A DNA stretch of 64,000 bases from Diprion similis (lineage: Eukaryota; Arthropoda; Insecta; Hymenoptera; Diprionidae): positions 3,088,501 to 3,152,500 of the forward strand of contig NC_060117.1 of NCBI RefSeq assembly GCF_021155765.1. The letters run 5' to 3'. Made by a program: the position numbers and the translations under genes. Positions 27,801-36,807 of the stretch are shown piece after piece. The notes beneath the pieces are model-generated. The model did no database searches. It worked only from the letters and a program-made list of their open reading frames with translations, and had not been told where the DNA came from. Position 1 is the first letter of the stretch. Each line of letters starts with the position of its first letter.

Positions 27801-30800
27801 AGACATGAGAGAAAAAAAAAAATTTACAAATTTTTTGAGACATCAAAAATGTTAAGGTGCCCACTTTGCCCCCAAATTTCTCGAGATATCAAAAATTTTA
27901 AGGTGCCCACTTTGCCCCCAAATTTCTTGAAACATAAAAAATGTTAAGGTGCCCACTTTGCCCCCAAATTTCTTGAGACATAAAAAATGTTAAGGTGCCC
28001 ACTTTGCCCCCAAATTTCTCGAGATATCAAAAATTTTAAGGTGCCCACTTTGCCCCCAAATTTCTTGAAACATAAAAAATGTTAAGGTGCCCACTTTGCC
28101 CCCAAATTTCTTGAAACATAAAAAATGTTAAGGTGCCCACTTTGCCCCCAAATTTCTTGAGACATAAAAAATGTTAAGGTGCCCACTTTGCCCCCAAATT
28201 TCTCGAGATATCAAAAATTTTAAGGTGCCCACTTTGCCCCCAAATTTCTTGAAACATAAAAAATGTTAAGGTGCCCACTTTGCCCCCAAATTTCTTGAGA
28301 CATAAAAAATGTTAAGGTGCCCACTTTGCCCCCAAATTTCTTGAGACATAAAAAATGTTAAGGTGCCCACTTTGCCCCCAAATTTCTTGAGACATAAAAA
28401 ATGTTAAGGTGCCCACTTTGCCCCCAAATTTCTTGAGACAAAAAAAATGTTAAGGTGCCCACTTTGCCCCCCTCCCCTACTAATATGTACGCGAATGGCG
28501 TGAACTCATATTCGATATGCAGCCAGCAACAGGGAAGTTTTAAAAATTATACGAGGAACTACTTCAATATATATCAAGGATCGCGGCTTTCTGGGTAACA
28601 TTTGCTGCAATATACAATATATATACGCTATGTACCTATCTATGTATATAGGTATATAATAAACGAAGTCGCGGTCACGCGAGTCCCTGCACTCCAATTT
28701 TTTCCCTCATCTCTCTAGGGTTTTTTTCCTCATTCTTTGTTTATTTTTCTTTTCAACCAACATCATTATTGCTATATTGCCGTATCCACTCTGCCGCGAT
28801 TACAATGAACCCCACCGATTCCCTCGAACTCGTGGAAAATCGAGACTCAATTTCCCCAACGCTGTTGTAATGATTTTTCATTCGTGCCCTTTTTTCTTTC
28901 CAACTTTCTGCTCCGAACGATTTCTCAACTTTACTCGAGCTTACAATTTCCCAAACCGATAACCCACGGCTTTTGTTTTATTTAATCGTATTTTTAGTTT
29001 TTATCGAAATTCAAAATAGAATCTGAAAAAAAGTAACTATTTCTAATCAAGTGTAAAGAATTATTTTTAGCATTTTATTTAACTAAAAGATTGTTTATAA
29101 TAATTTTTAATGCAGTGATTATAATAATGTTATATATTCATGCGAGTAAATCATTGAAGCATTTCTTTTTTGTGTCACTTTCTTCTACTCCAAGCCTACA
29201 ATTTGTATTTTTTAGATATTTCAAGCATTAAAAAAAATATTTGAGAATCGAAATTTCATATTTCAAAAATAAAATCCTATCCGTCAATTTTTGCAAATTT
29301 TCTGATGACGATGGTCGAAAAAAAGGAATCGTAGAGTGATTAACGACTGAGTAAATAAAAATTGTAAAACGTTACGACAAATATAACTTAATACAGATTA
29401 TTTTTATTTTCATTTCTCTTTCTAGTCAACAAGTAAAAGGCAAATTTTAAATTTACACTCTCATTCCTCAGACTTTCGATCTAATTTTTAACACACATCT
29501 TTTACAGCTACACAATAAATTGACGAATTTGTGTTATACTGTATACAATAGCAATGATAATAATAACAATAACAATTATAACAATGATAAAAAAAATCGT
29601 AATAACCTCAAGTTTGAGAAGTACGATAAAATACAGCGTTTTGTAGATAAAAAAATTTAATAATAATAATAATAATAATAATAACAATAATAGCGATGAC
29701 AACATCAATGATAATAAACAAACACGCATTGGGTTTGGAATGGAACAACGATTTTCATCGCAATGTTTACCTCAATTCCTCCCAAATTGGGTAATAAAAG
29801 CACGTAACAAGGTTCGCATCACGCGATATGCAGGTAAATACAGTTACGCGTGTAATCTATGTGTATCGTTTTATGTGTGTGTGAATAAATGATCGTTATA
29901 TCTACATCGTGCGGAAAGAAATTTGTCAACTATATGCGAGCTGTAAGTAAGATCTGACGTTCGATCGATATTTGGAAAAAATTTTTTGAAAAATTTCGCG
30001 ATTTTTCATCGCCATTTCTTTTTAATTTAACGATCGGTTTCACATTTTTTTTTTTTTTTTTCTAAGAGAGAGAGAGAATTTTCACGTGCTTCTAATCCTC
30101 AGAATTATTCATACATATTAATATATTATGTATATTATACAATATTTGTTAATATCAGTGTTTTTTTTGTTGTTTTTTTTCTCATGGCACGCTGTGTGAT
30201 TTAACGAGAGAAAGATTATTTATTCGGATACGAAGAACCTTCTGAATAATTCAGTGAAATTAGAGAGGACATTTATTAATTTTTTTGTTTTTTTTTCTCT
30301 GAGGATTTAATTGTTTCGGAAACAAAACAACATCAAAAAAAAAAAAAAAAAACTGACGCGCAAATAAGAGTCAACGCAAAAATAAAAAAACAGGTGAAAT
30401 TTAACGATATAACTAAAAAATTTGTTGTAGCCTCAATTTTGAGAAGTATGATAAAACACGACGCAGGACACTACAGGGTGTCCAGTTATTTGTGAAAACG
30501 TAATACCCTGTGAATTCCAGCTTTTCCAGACAAGAATCATTATTTATTCAGTCTGTTCTCGTGTACAAAAAAAAAATGAAAAACGTGCAAAAGTCATACG
30601 ATCAAGAATATTCTATATTTGACTAGATCACAGCTGATTGTGAAGAATTCGCTAGCAAGTAAAATTTTTAAGAAATCAGGACTCGGTTCATGACAATTTC
30701 CTGAAAGTTGAAAGAAATTTTTTTTTTTTTTTATCCCACCAAATGGCTAAATTTTTACGAACCTAGGATAAAAATTAATTATATTCCAGATACGGCACGA

Positions 30801-31198
30801 AATTCCCAGAGATTTCAAGCTTTTTTTTTTATGAGATATGAAATTCCCTGAAAATTCCCTGATTCCATATAATTTCCATGAATACTGGACTAATTACATA
30901 ATAGATCCGTTATTTCTTATTTTCTATCTCTTCTTCTTACTTCTCTCTCTTTCTCTCTTTGTCTTCGCCTTAATCTCGACTCTCGAGATGTGCTCCTCGC
31001 GACTCTGGCACTCGGCACTCTGCGCAGAACGAGGGTGAAATTTGATATTTGATAGGACATGCGGCCGTAGACGACATCATCCCTCACCGAGGTGACGGTT
31101 CGAAACTTTCAGTTTTATCCCCGGGACTTCCACACTACTCGACCTAATTAAACCCCCTCAGTTCTCAAGTATTCTGCACAGATATTCGTACTACTATA

Positions 31199-31238
<40 letters not shown>

Positions 31239-31566
31239 ATATATACATACAGGGTGTCTCGTTTTAAAAAAAATATCCTCATATATATCGAAAACTGAGG
31301 ATATTGAATTAAAAAAGTATCGAAAAAAAGTTGTTGTATATAAAAAGAGGTATCAGATGAACATCATTCTTTGAAACTGGGACCTTCGCCAGGCCCATTG
31401 AGACCCAATTTTTGTTTTTCAAACTGAACCTCCCATTTTTTTTTACCACATTTTCTCTTTTCCAATTAGTCAAATATGACTTATATAATCATTACGGAGC
31501 ATTGTTTTAGAATTTTCGAAAATTTTCAAAAAATTTTTCATTTTCCTGACATCTGAACGATGTAAG

Positions 31567-31611
<45 letters not shown>

Positions 31612-34600
31612 CTTCAGCGTATTCGAGTCCTCAAAAACTAAGTATTTCCTTAAGTACCCGTTTTGCCCCCCCCCCTCCCCTTCACTGTGTGTGAAAAAAA
31701 AAAATTGTTTATATATATATATATAGGGTGATATATTGATCGGGGTTGAAGTATACGTACAGGAAAAGGGGTTACGAATATACAGTATAGTTTCCGGTTT
31801 CGTGAGCAGCGCAAACATTCTCTGGCCACTGCAGAGGGTTTTTGCTGGCTGCTGCTGTATCATGCGGCAGGTGATTTTTTTAGATTTAGTTTTGTTTTTT
31901 CCCTTATTTTTTTTATTTATTTTTTTTTTCTATTTTGTCTCCATTCAGTCCGAAGTACATCAAGCATATGGACAGGAATCGGTGTCAAGAGCGTTTTGCT
32001 TTTACTTGTCGGAAGAGAAGAAGGTTTTAAAAGAATTTTCTAAGTTTTGGAGTAAAAACAAAGCGTAAAGTGGAAAAAGAAGAGAGAGAGAAACGAAAAA
32101 AAAAAAAAAGAAAATTTCTTCATGCAATGTATAAATAGTCTCAAAAATCTGATAATGAAATCTTGTATAATAGGGGAAAATTGTAAGAATTATTAAATTG
32201 TTCCGACGAGGGGAAACGGATTGGAAAGAGTGAGTGAGAGAGAGAGAGAGAGAGAAGAAGAAGAAAAATAACAATTACAGTAAATTTTCACAAAAAAATT
32301 TCAAAAAAAAAAAACAAAACCACAAATAAATTCACTCGCAAATGTTAAGAAAAGAGAGATTAAAAACGAGAGAGAGAGAGAGATAGAAGATGAAGAAAAA
32401 TAAAAATTGCAGTAAATTTTACAAGAAGTTTAAAAAACTGGAAAAATTTTCACAAAAATTAAAAAAAAAAAAAAAAACCACGAATAAATTCACTCGCAAA
32501 TGTTAAGAAGAAAAGAGAGAGAGAAAAAACGAGAGAGAGAGAGAGAGAGAGAGAGAAAGTTTGTTTATATATGTGGGCGCGATAGTGAGACAAGAAGAGC
32601 CTCAAGCACTGTCGTCACATAACCTCATTACGATTATACGAACGAACATACACTAGATTGATTCGGCAAACCATTACGAGCTGACAGATGGCGCTAGTAG
32701 TTTGATGCTAATAAAACCGAGCTGTTATCAGTCGAATAGATCAGAAGTGAGTCGGTCCGCGTACGATACGCATCGGTTTCTGCGCCACCCAATTGTTGTG
32801 CGCTCTGAATTGATTTTAATAATAACAGAGAGAGAACAACAGAGTCTAAATTAAAAGGGGTAGAAAAATAAAAAATAAAAAAAAATGAAAAAGTAAAGGA
32901 GAGAAAGAGAGAGGGAGAGAGATATAGAGGTGATAGACGGTAATATGAACAGTAAATAATCAAAGCAGAAAAAATAAAAATTAAGTAACTCGTGAGTTGA
33001 ATGCTTGTAGTAAAAAAGCAAAAAAAATTAAAATCAGCACTAAAGTAAGATAATAAAGGAGAGAATAGAAAATCAAATTATAATTGATAACGAGTAAATA
33101 ACTATAGTAAAAAAGTGAATAAATATAATAAAAATGCAGAAATTTCAAAAGAAAAATAAATAAATAGAAATATATAAGAAATGTAGAAATGAATTAAACA
33201 AAGTGAGATAAGAGAAATGAAGAGAAATAAAACGATTGATAAAAATATATACGTTAAAACATTTGTTATAATAAGACATCGATTAAGCTACCGGTATAAG
33301 AATACAAATCAACAGAATAGAGAAAAATAAAGACAGAGAGAGAGAGAGAGAGAGAGAGATGTATGTACAGGGGGTGGGGGGTTTCCTAAAGTTTCGAGTG
33401 TTCATGCTGCGGCTACACAACAGCTTTTACCAAACCGCCAAGTTTTCGAACACCTTCTGCAGCGCAGTTGCCACTCGGATCCCCTGCACGAACTTTACCC
33501 CTATATATCCTCGATATATAGTTTATATATAAAGCAGGTACGTACATATAAAGGTGGAGCAAGGAAATTGTTATTTGAACAATCGCTACCATCTATTATG
33601 GAAAAATGGCATTTTTTTTTTAAATTTTTTTTCCTTTTTCTTCGTTTTCCGCCCAAACTTTTTCTCACCCTTTTTTTCAACCCTGCTTTCTTTCACCGCT
33701 TGATCCTTTTCTATACTTTAGCCTTCGCACACGTGTGTATGTATTATATATATATATATATTAGGGTGGCGCAAAAAAACCGACTATGTTTTTTTTTTTT
33801 TTTTTTGAGTCTCGTGTGACAAAATGTTCGTTTTTGATGTTTTAAGAACCCACTCCAAAGGACAGTTCAAAAAAAAATTTTTAAGAGGTCGCTCCACATT
33901 TTTTCAAACCTCAGAAATCGTTAAAAATTGATTTTTTTTTTTTCTCGTTACGGTATAATTTTATAGACGAAAAAAAATAAGTTTCCCAAAGTTTCAGTTC
34001 AAAATTTGAATTTTGAAAGGACGCTGATGATTTTTTTTCAATTTTTTGGTACATTTCTTTAGATCTTTTCGAGCGACCTTTTAATATTCATATTAAAATT
34101 TCATAAATTTTTTTTCTTTAATCTAGTAAGAAAGAATCGATAACAATACACCACGACATGAATTAAAAATCAAACAAAATACTGAAAATACAATTTTGTT
34201 AATTTAATTTTTTGACGATTTTTGACATTTTAAAAAATTTGGAGCGACCTCCTAAATTTTTTTGAGCTGTCCTTTGGAGTGGGCTCTTAAAACATCAAAA
34301 ACTAATTTTGTGTCACACGAGACTCAAAAAAAAAAACGTAGTCTGTTTTTTTGCGCCACCCTAATATATATAGATATTTGGAAATCAAAAATCTTTGTGA
34401 TTGTAAAAATATATCAAAAGTCTTGAGTTTAAATTTCATCTCAGCTTGCGCGAATCGAGGGAAAAGAAAAACTTACGCCGGGCTGTCAGATTGAATCTTG
34501 AGGAAAATAAAATCAAGTACTTTATCAAGGTCTAGAATATTGATTGTAAGAGAAAAAAAAAAATGCAAAATTTGGTTATATGGCTTAATTCGCTGCATAG

Positions 34601-35608
34601 ATTTCGTTTTTATTTCATTCATGTGTTTTTCTTATCAAACACCGTCTTTAGATTGCTCTTTTTTTTTCACCCTATGAACAAATCTGTGAAATTATTTCTC
34701 CAAAAAAAGTCTGTTCAAAATGCGGAAAAAGAGAAAGAAAAAAAATCTGCCTATATCTATGAATATTGATTGAATAATAATATGTAACAAAAAAAAAAAG
34801 AAATTTTTCAAACGTGAAACTGTAAGCGCATTTCAAAGTTTTGAAACCAAAAAAAAAAAATGAAACTCGAGTGTTTTTTTTTTTATTTTTTCTATTTTCT
34901 TTCATTCTTTTGTAATTTTTCTTGCGGCTTTGAAAATCGTTTCTTTTTTATTCCAAACCGTTTCTGTATTCGCGAATTCCTCAGCGAAAGTATTTTAACT
35001 ATCCTTTAACGTCCTAGAGAAATTCCAAGATTCTTCGGACGAGAGGGAAAACCGTCGGGTCTGAAATTCCTACGGAGAATCGCAGGGAATTTCGCGAGTC
35101 GACAAATTCGCGAAAATAACGTTTTGCCAAATATATTCTTATTATTCATAATAATCTTTCGAAAATTTCATACAATTCTATCCAAGCGCAAAAACAACAA
35201 TTAATTATAATCTGCAAAAATTTGACCGAATAAATTCAATCGAAATGAAGTGAAAAAAAAAAAAGAAAAAAGAAAAACAATAATAATAATAAAAATAAAA
35301 CAATATCCGAAAGTTAAAGAACGCTAAAGCGTAGGTGAAAATCGATAAATCGTATTCGTTAAAAACTGAGCAATAATCTACGGTATATACTTCGACCAAT
35401 TAACCATTATTCTTTTCATTTTTTTTTTTTTTTCTATTTTTGCACTGAAACTTCACTTTATTTCTCTATTTCTGAATTGGCAAAAAACGATTGATTTCGA
35501 TAGATTAAACGAATATAGCAATCAATACTCACTCGGTTGGTCGACGTCGGTTATGAGAACTTCGGCATTTGCAAAAAAAAATATGCTCACTAATAAAAGC
35601 TTCTTCAT
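10725..35608 (-). CDS. Sidestep-family Ig/FN3 transmembrane receptor, 9 exons, 859 aa
   Basis: Exons on the minus strand: 35608-35533, 16502-16158, 15439-15125, 15054-14903, 14798-14663, 14452-14162, 14063-13674, 13264-12944, 11278-10725. They sum to 2580 nt with no internal stop, and all junctions are GT-AG. Residues 1-15 (MKKLLLVSIFFFANA) are a signal peptide. Exon 2 is a V-type Ig (LPC, MVLWYN, DVRGRGF, DAGVYRCRVDFKNSPTRN), closely matching the first domain of Drosophila Sidestep as I recall it. Further Ig domains lie in exon 3, exons 4+5, exon 6 and exon 7, followed by FN3 in exon 8 (CTEGFDGGLPVTSF). A TM helix spans about residues 686-712, and the cytoplasmic tail of about 147 residues is rich in acidic residues and proline. 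Family knowledge: Side proteins are cell-surface ligands for Beat receptors in motor-axon guidance and synaptic matching. I cannot say which of the several Side paralogues this is. The least certain junction is the exon 5 acceptor (CAGAG before TTT), which phase requires. Confidence 0.93.
17441..17499. repeat. (GGTA)n/(GATA)n compound microsatellite
   Basis: TAGG tetramers pass into GATA tetramers. MITE copy 2 begins 11 bp further on. GATA/GACA units resume just after that MITE (18135-18155), so the element probably landed inside the microsatellite. Confidence 0.85.
17510..18123 (+). mobile_element. ~600-bp TA-flanked MITE, copy 2
   Basis: GGGTGGCGC to GCGCTACCC, flanked by TA on each side. 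It has the same long terminal inverted repeats and the same internal order as copies 3 and 4 (TCGTTACGGTATAATTT, then CACCACGACATGAATTAAAA). One base of the right terminus is changed (GCGCTACC instead of GCGCCACC). No coding capacity. Confidence 0.82.
18851..19199. mobile_element. 349-bp inverted-repeat (foldback) element
   Basis: The left arm CTGGATTTTTTTTAGATC...AATCATCTCATTTACTTATGA is mirrored by the right arm TCATAAGTAAATGAGACGATT...AAATCTGAAAACAATCCAG. The arms are about 60-65 bp and imperfect. The ~220-bp interior is not coding (poly-A/T and ACTTGCAACAAACG). Probably a MITE remnant in the first intron of the Sidestep-like gene. Confidence 0.65.
20761..21364 (+). mobile_element. ~600-bp TA-flanked MITE, copy 3
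   Basis: GGGTGGCGC to GCGCCACCC inside a TA-rich tract, flanked by TA. It has the same arms and internal order as copies 2 and 4 and is the cleanest copy for the right arm (CACACGAGACTC, ATAGTCGG). Non-coding. Confidence 0.85.
21677..22022. mobile_element. 346-bp TA-flanked MITE with TGGGGC termini
   Basis: The left terminus TGGGGCATCCCACGCCAAGT is mirrored by ACGCCCCA at the right, preceded by CCAATTTGGCCCGG, giving imperfect terminal inverted repeats of about 27 bp. TA flanks both ends, and the insertion lies in a TATA-rich tract. The AT-rich interior is non-coding. It is a different family from the ~600-bp element. Confidence 0.7.
22715..23024. mobile_element. ~310-bp inverted-repeat element
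   Basis: The left arm (ACCGTGTATTTTTTATAAAT, ATTTCAAGTCGGTTGCGAAT, ACAAATTCTCAAAAATCCAG) is matched in inverse by the right arm (CTGAATTTTTGAGAATTTTT, GCAATCGATATGAAATATTT, TAAAAAATAAACGGT). The arms are about 85-95 bp. The centre contains a 14-C run at about 22809-22822. Non-coding. Confidence 0.7.
24275..24470. repeat. Degenerate tandem duplication, ~108-bp spacing
   Basis: TTCTCGTTTTCTCTCCTAAA with TCGCGC at about 24286-24310 recurs at 24393-24418 as TTCTCGTTTTCCCTCCTAAA with TCGCGC. Each is followed by an ACGTTATT(A/G)AAAAA block. The copies are diverged. Confidence 0.55.
24776..24818. repeat. (TTTC)n/(TC)n microsatellite
   Basis: About eight tandem CTTT tetranucleotides followed by a short CT run. 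Confidence 0.9.
27854..28472. repeat. 46-bp tandem array, 13 full units plus a partial
   Basis: Each unit begins AAGGTGCCCACTTTGCCCCC and continues AAATTTCT plus a variable 18-nt tail. Unit starts are exactly 46 bp apart (27854, 27900 ... 28452). Three tail variants occur: A (CGAGATATCAAAAATTTT), B (TGAAACATAAAAAATGTT) and C (TGAGACATAAAAAATGTT). Their order is A B C, A B B C, A B C C C C'. The invariant half equals the inverted terminus of the element at 493-832. The array lies in the first intron of the Sidestep-like gene. Confidence 0.95.
29659..29690. repeat. (TAA)n microsatellite
   Basis: About eight TAA triplets followed by an interrupted AAC/AAT stretch. Confidence 0.85.
30474..30890. 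mobile_element. Candidate degraded element with CAGGGTGTCCAGT terminus
   Basis: The left end TA-CAGGGTGTCCAGTTATTTG resembles insect DNA-transposon termini. Its internal GTCCAGT is answered at the right by ACTGGAC, after several AATTCCCTG/AATTCC motifs (30840-30880). The expected ACCCTG after ACTGGAC is missing, so the right end is truncated or the pairing is chance. No coding capacity. Confidence 0.35.
31567..31609. repeat. 43-nt poly-A run
   Basis: Uninterrupted A run. I see no retrotransposon body or target-site duplication next to it, so I describe it only as a homopolymer. Its length may be unreliable in an assembly. Confidence 0.8.
32250..32556. repeat. Tandem duplication with GA-repeat borders
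   Basis: The block AAGAAAAATAACAATTACAG, TAAATTTT ... AATAAATTCACTCGCAAATG, TTAAGA plus GA repeats occurs twice (from 32261 and from 32393). The second copy has an insertion of about 26 bp. (GA)n runs sit at both junctions. Confidence 0.75.
33764..34361 (+). mobile_element. ~600-bp TA-flanked MITE, copy 4
   Basis: GGGTGGCGC to GCGCCACCC, flanked by TA, in a TATA microsatellite. It has the same long inverted ends and the same orientation as copies 2 and 3, with a few substitutions (for example GACAAAATGTTCG). Non-coding. Confidence 0.82.
35533..35608 (-). other. Signal-peptide exon (coding exon 1) of the Sidestep-like gene
   Basis: ATG at 35608 opens a 25-codon exon, and the donor GTGAGT follows immediately at 35532-35527. 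The encoded MKKLLLVSIFFFANA|EVLITDVDQP is a typical cleavable signal peptide. The exon ends in phase 1, which matches the phase-1 acceptor of the first Ig exon 19 kb away; that exon starts with TA, giving the Ile codon. Phase 1 is also used at most later Ig/FN3 borders, as usual for extracellular modules. A GAC/GTC-rich purine/pyrimidine stretch just upstream (about 35629-35650) would be 5' UTR. Untranslated first exons further upstream cannot be excluded. Confidence 0.8.
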
Positions 35609-36749
35609 ATCAATATCACAACTAAGAACAACGACGACGACGACGAGGATAATAATGACGAGAATAAATTAACACCTTCATTCACTCTGCACACTCGCGT
35701 AATTCGCACGCACACGACGTATATTTTACGAAGTATATTCACACATCGTTAATTATTGCTAACTTATTATTATTAATGAACTATCATATTTATTTTAATA
35801 ATTATTGTTTAGGAAAAAAAAAAAAAAAAAAATTCTCCACTGCATGTTGAATAATGTTTTTCTTTATCGATTCTCTCTTTCTTTCGATGTAAGATACGGG
35901 AAAAAATAACTAATTGACCGTGCGTACGGGGAAATTATTAATTAGACTTTGCTCGTTATCATAACATCGCTATTTCCGTCGCTGTTATTATTACTATTAT
36001 TATCGCTGTTCTTGCCGTCATTATTCGGGCGATCTAATCAACCATCAATTAAGCAAACTTGACTGGCTGACAGGCCGGCTTTTCACCGCTGCTGTTCAAA
36101 CGATCTATTTGTCACCGTGATCTTAGATCTGTGAAAAATAACACTTAAGCTCAGTTTTCATGGGTTATAAATTCAGCTGCTCTGTGTCTTTGTAAAAAGA
36201 ATTCTTTAAATTTCTCAAAGAAGACTAAGAAGAAAAAAAAGTTACGAAAAAAACGGAACACGACGTCAATTTCACACGTCGACGATCTTTCAATTTATCA
36301 CTAATTTTTCATTCTTTATATTTATTTATTTTTTTATTTTTTTACCCCGGTTGTTTTTAACACCAACTTATACGTTTCTCACAACACGCACAGATTAATA
36401 AAAAAAACTTTGTATATTAAATTCATCCAATTCATTCCCGTACGAATATGTGTATTATTTATTTATTTACTTTTATTTTTTTTTTTATACCCATATATAT
36501 ATATATATATATTCACACAACTTCTCTCTACCATTTATTTCAATTTATTCATCCCTTATTTTCGTGTTCTTGTAAAGTTTTTTCAAGTGTATAACGGAAC
36601 GGAGAAAAGGCTGATGAAAAAGATAAAAACAATTTTTATCTTCTGTGCAAAAAATGGTTGATTCTTTTTTTTTTTTTTTTTATTTTTACCGTCAACACTC
36701 GCGTATTCAAAATTCGCAACGCTAATATATCCGGCACCGAAATTCCAAG

Positions 36750-36758
36750 CTGCTGCTA

Positions 36759-36792
<34 letters not shown>

Positions 36793-36807
36793 GGCTGCTG
36801 CTGCTGC
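36750..36807. repeat. (CTG)n trinucleotide repeat
   Basis: CTG/CTA/CGG triplets, about 19 units with three interruptions. The open frame across it would encode poly-Cys, and the other frames poly-Leu or poly-Ala/Gln. No flanking coding signal, so it is treated as a microsatellite. Confidence 0.85.

Larger units (their letters stand above)
16503..35532 (-). other. 19-kb first intron of the Sidestep-like gene
   Basis: This intron separates the signal-peptide exon from the first Ig exon. I found no further coding exon in it. It holds three of the four copies of the ~600-bp TA-flanked MITE, inverted-repeat elements at 18851-19199, 21677-22022 and 22715-23024, the 46-bp tandem array at 27854-28472, a 43-A run at 31567-31609, and many GA, TA and TAA microsatellites. 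A few islands less AT-rich than the rest (about 18220-18500, 19390-19600, 24480-24700) have no open frame. They could be regulatory, which is usual for long first introns of axon-guidance genes, but nothing in the sequence proves it. Confidence 0.75.

Noticed and set aside
27854..28472. CRISPR-like array
   Set aside because: The variable part is not spacer-like: it comes in three recurring tail variants, with no dyad repeats and no cas genes, in a eukaryotic intron. It is a minisatellite.
31567..31609. Poly-A tail of a retroposed sequence
   Set aside because: No retrotransposon or cDNA body upstream on either strand and no target-site duplication seen.
31250..31740. Element bounded by CAGGGTGTCTCG at 31250 and GGGTGATAT at 31725
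   Set aside because: The two ends are not inverse copies, so they cannot be paired as one element. Left as an isolated transposon-like terminus.
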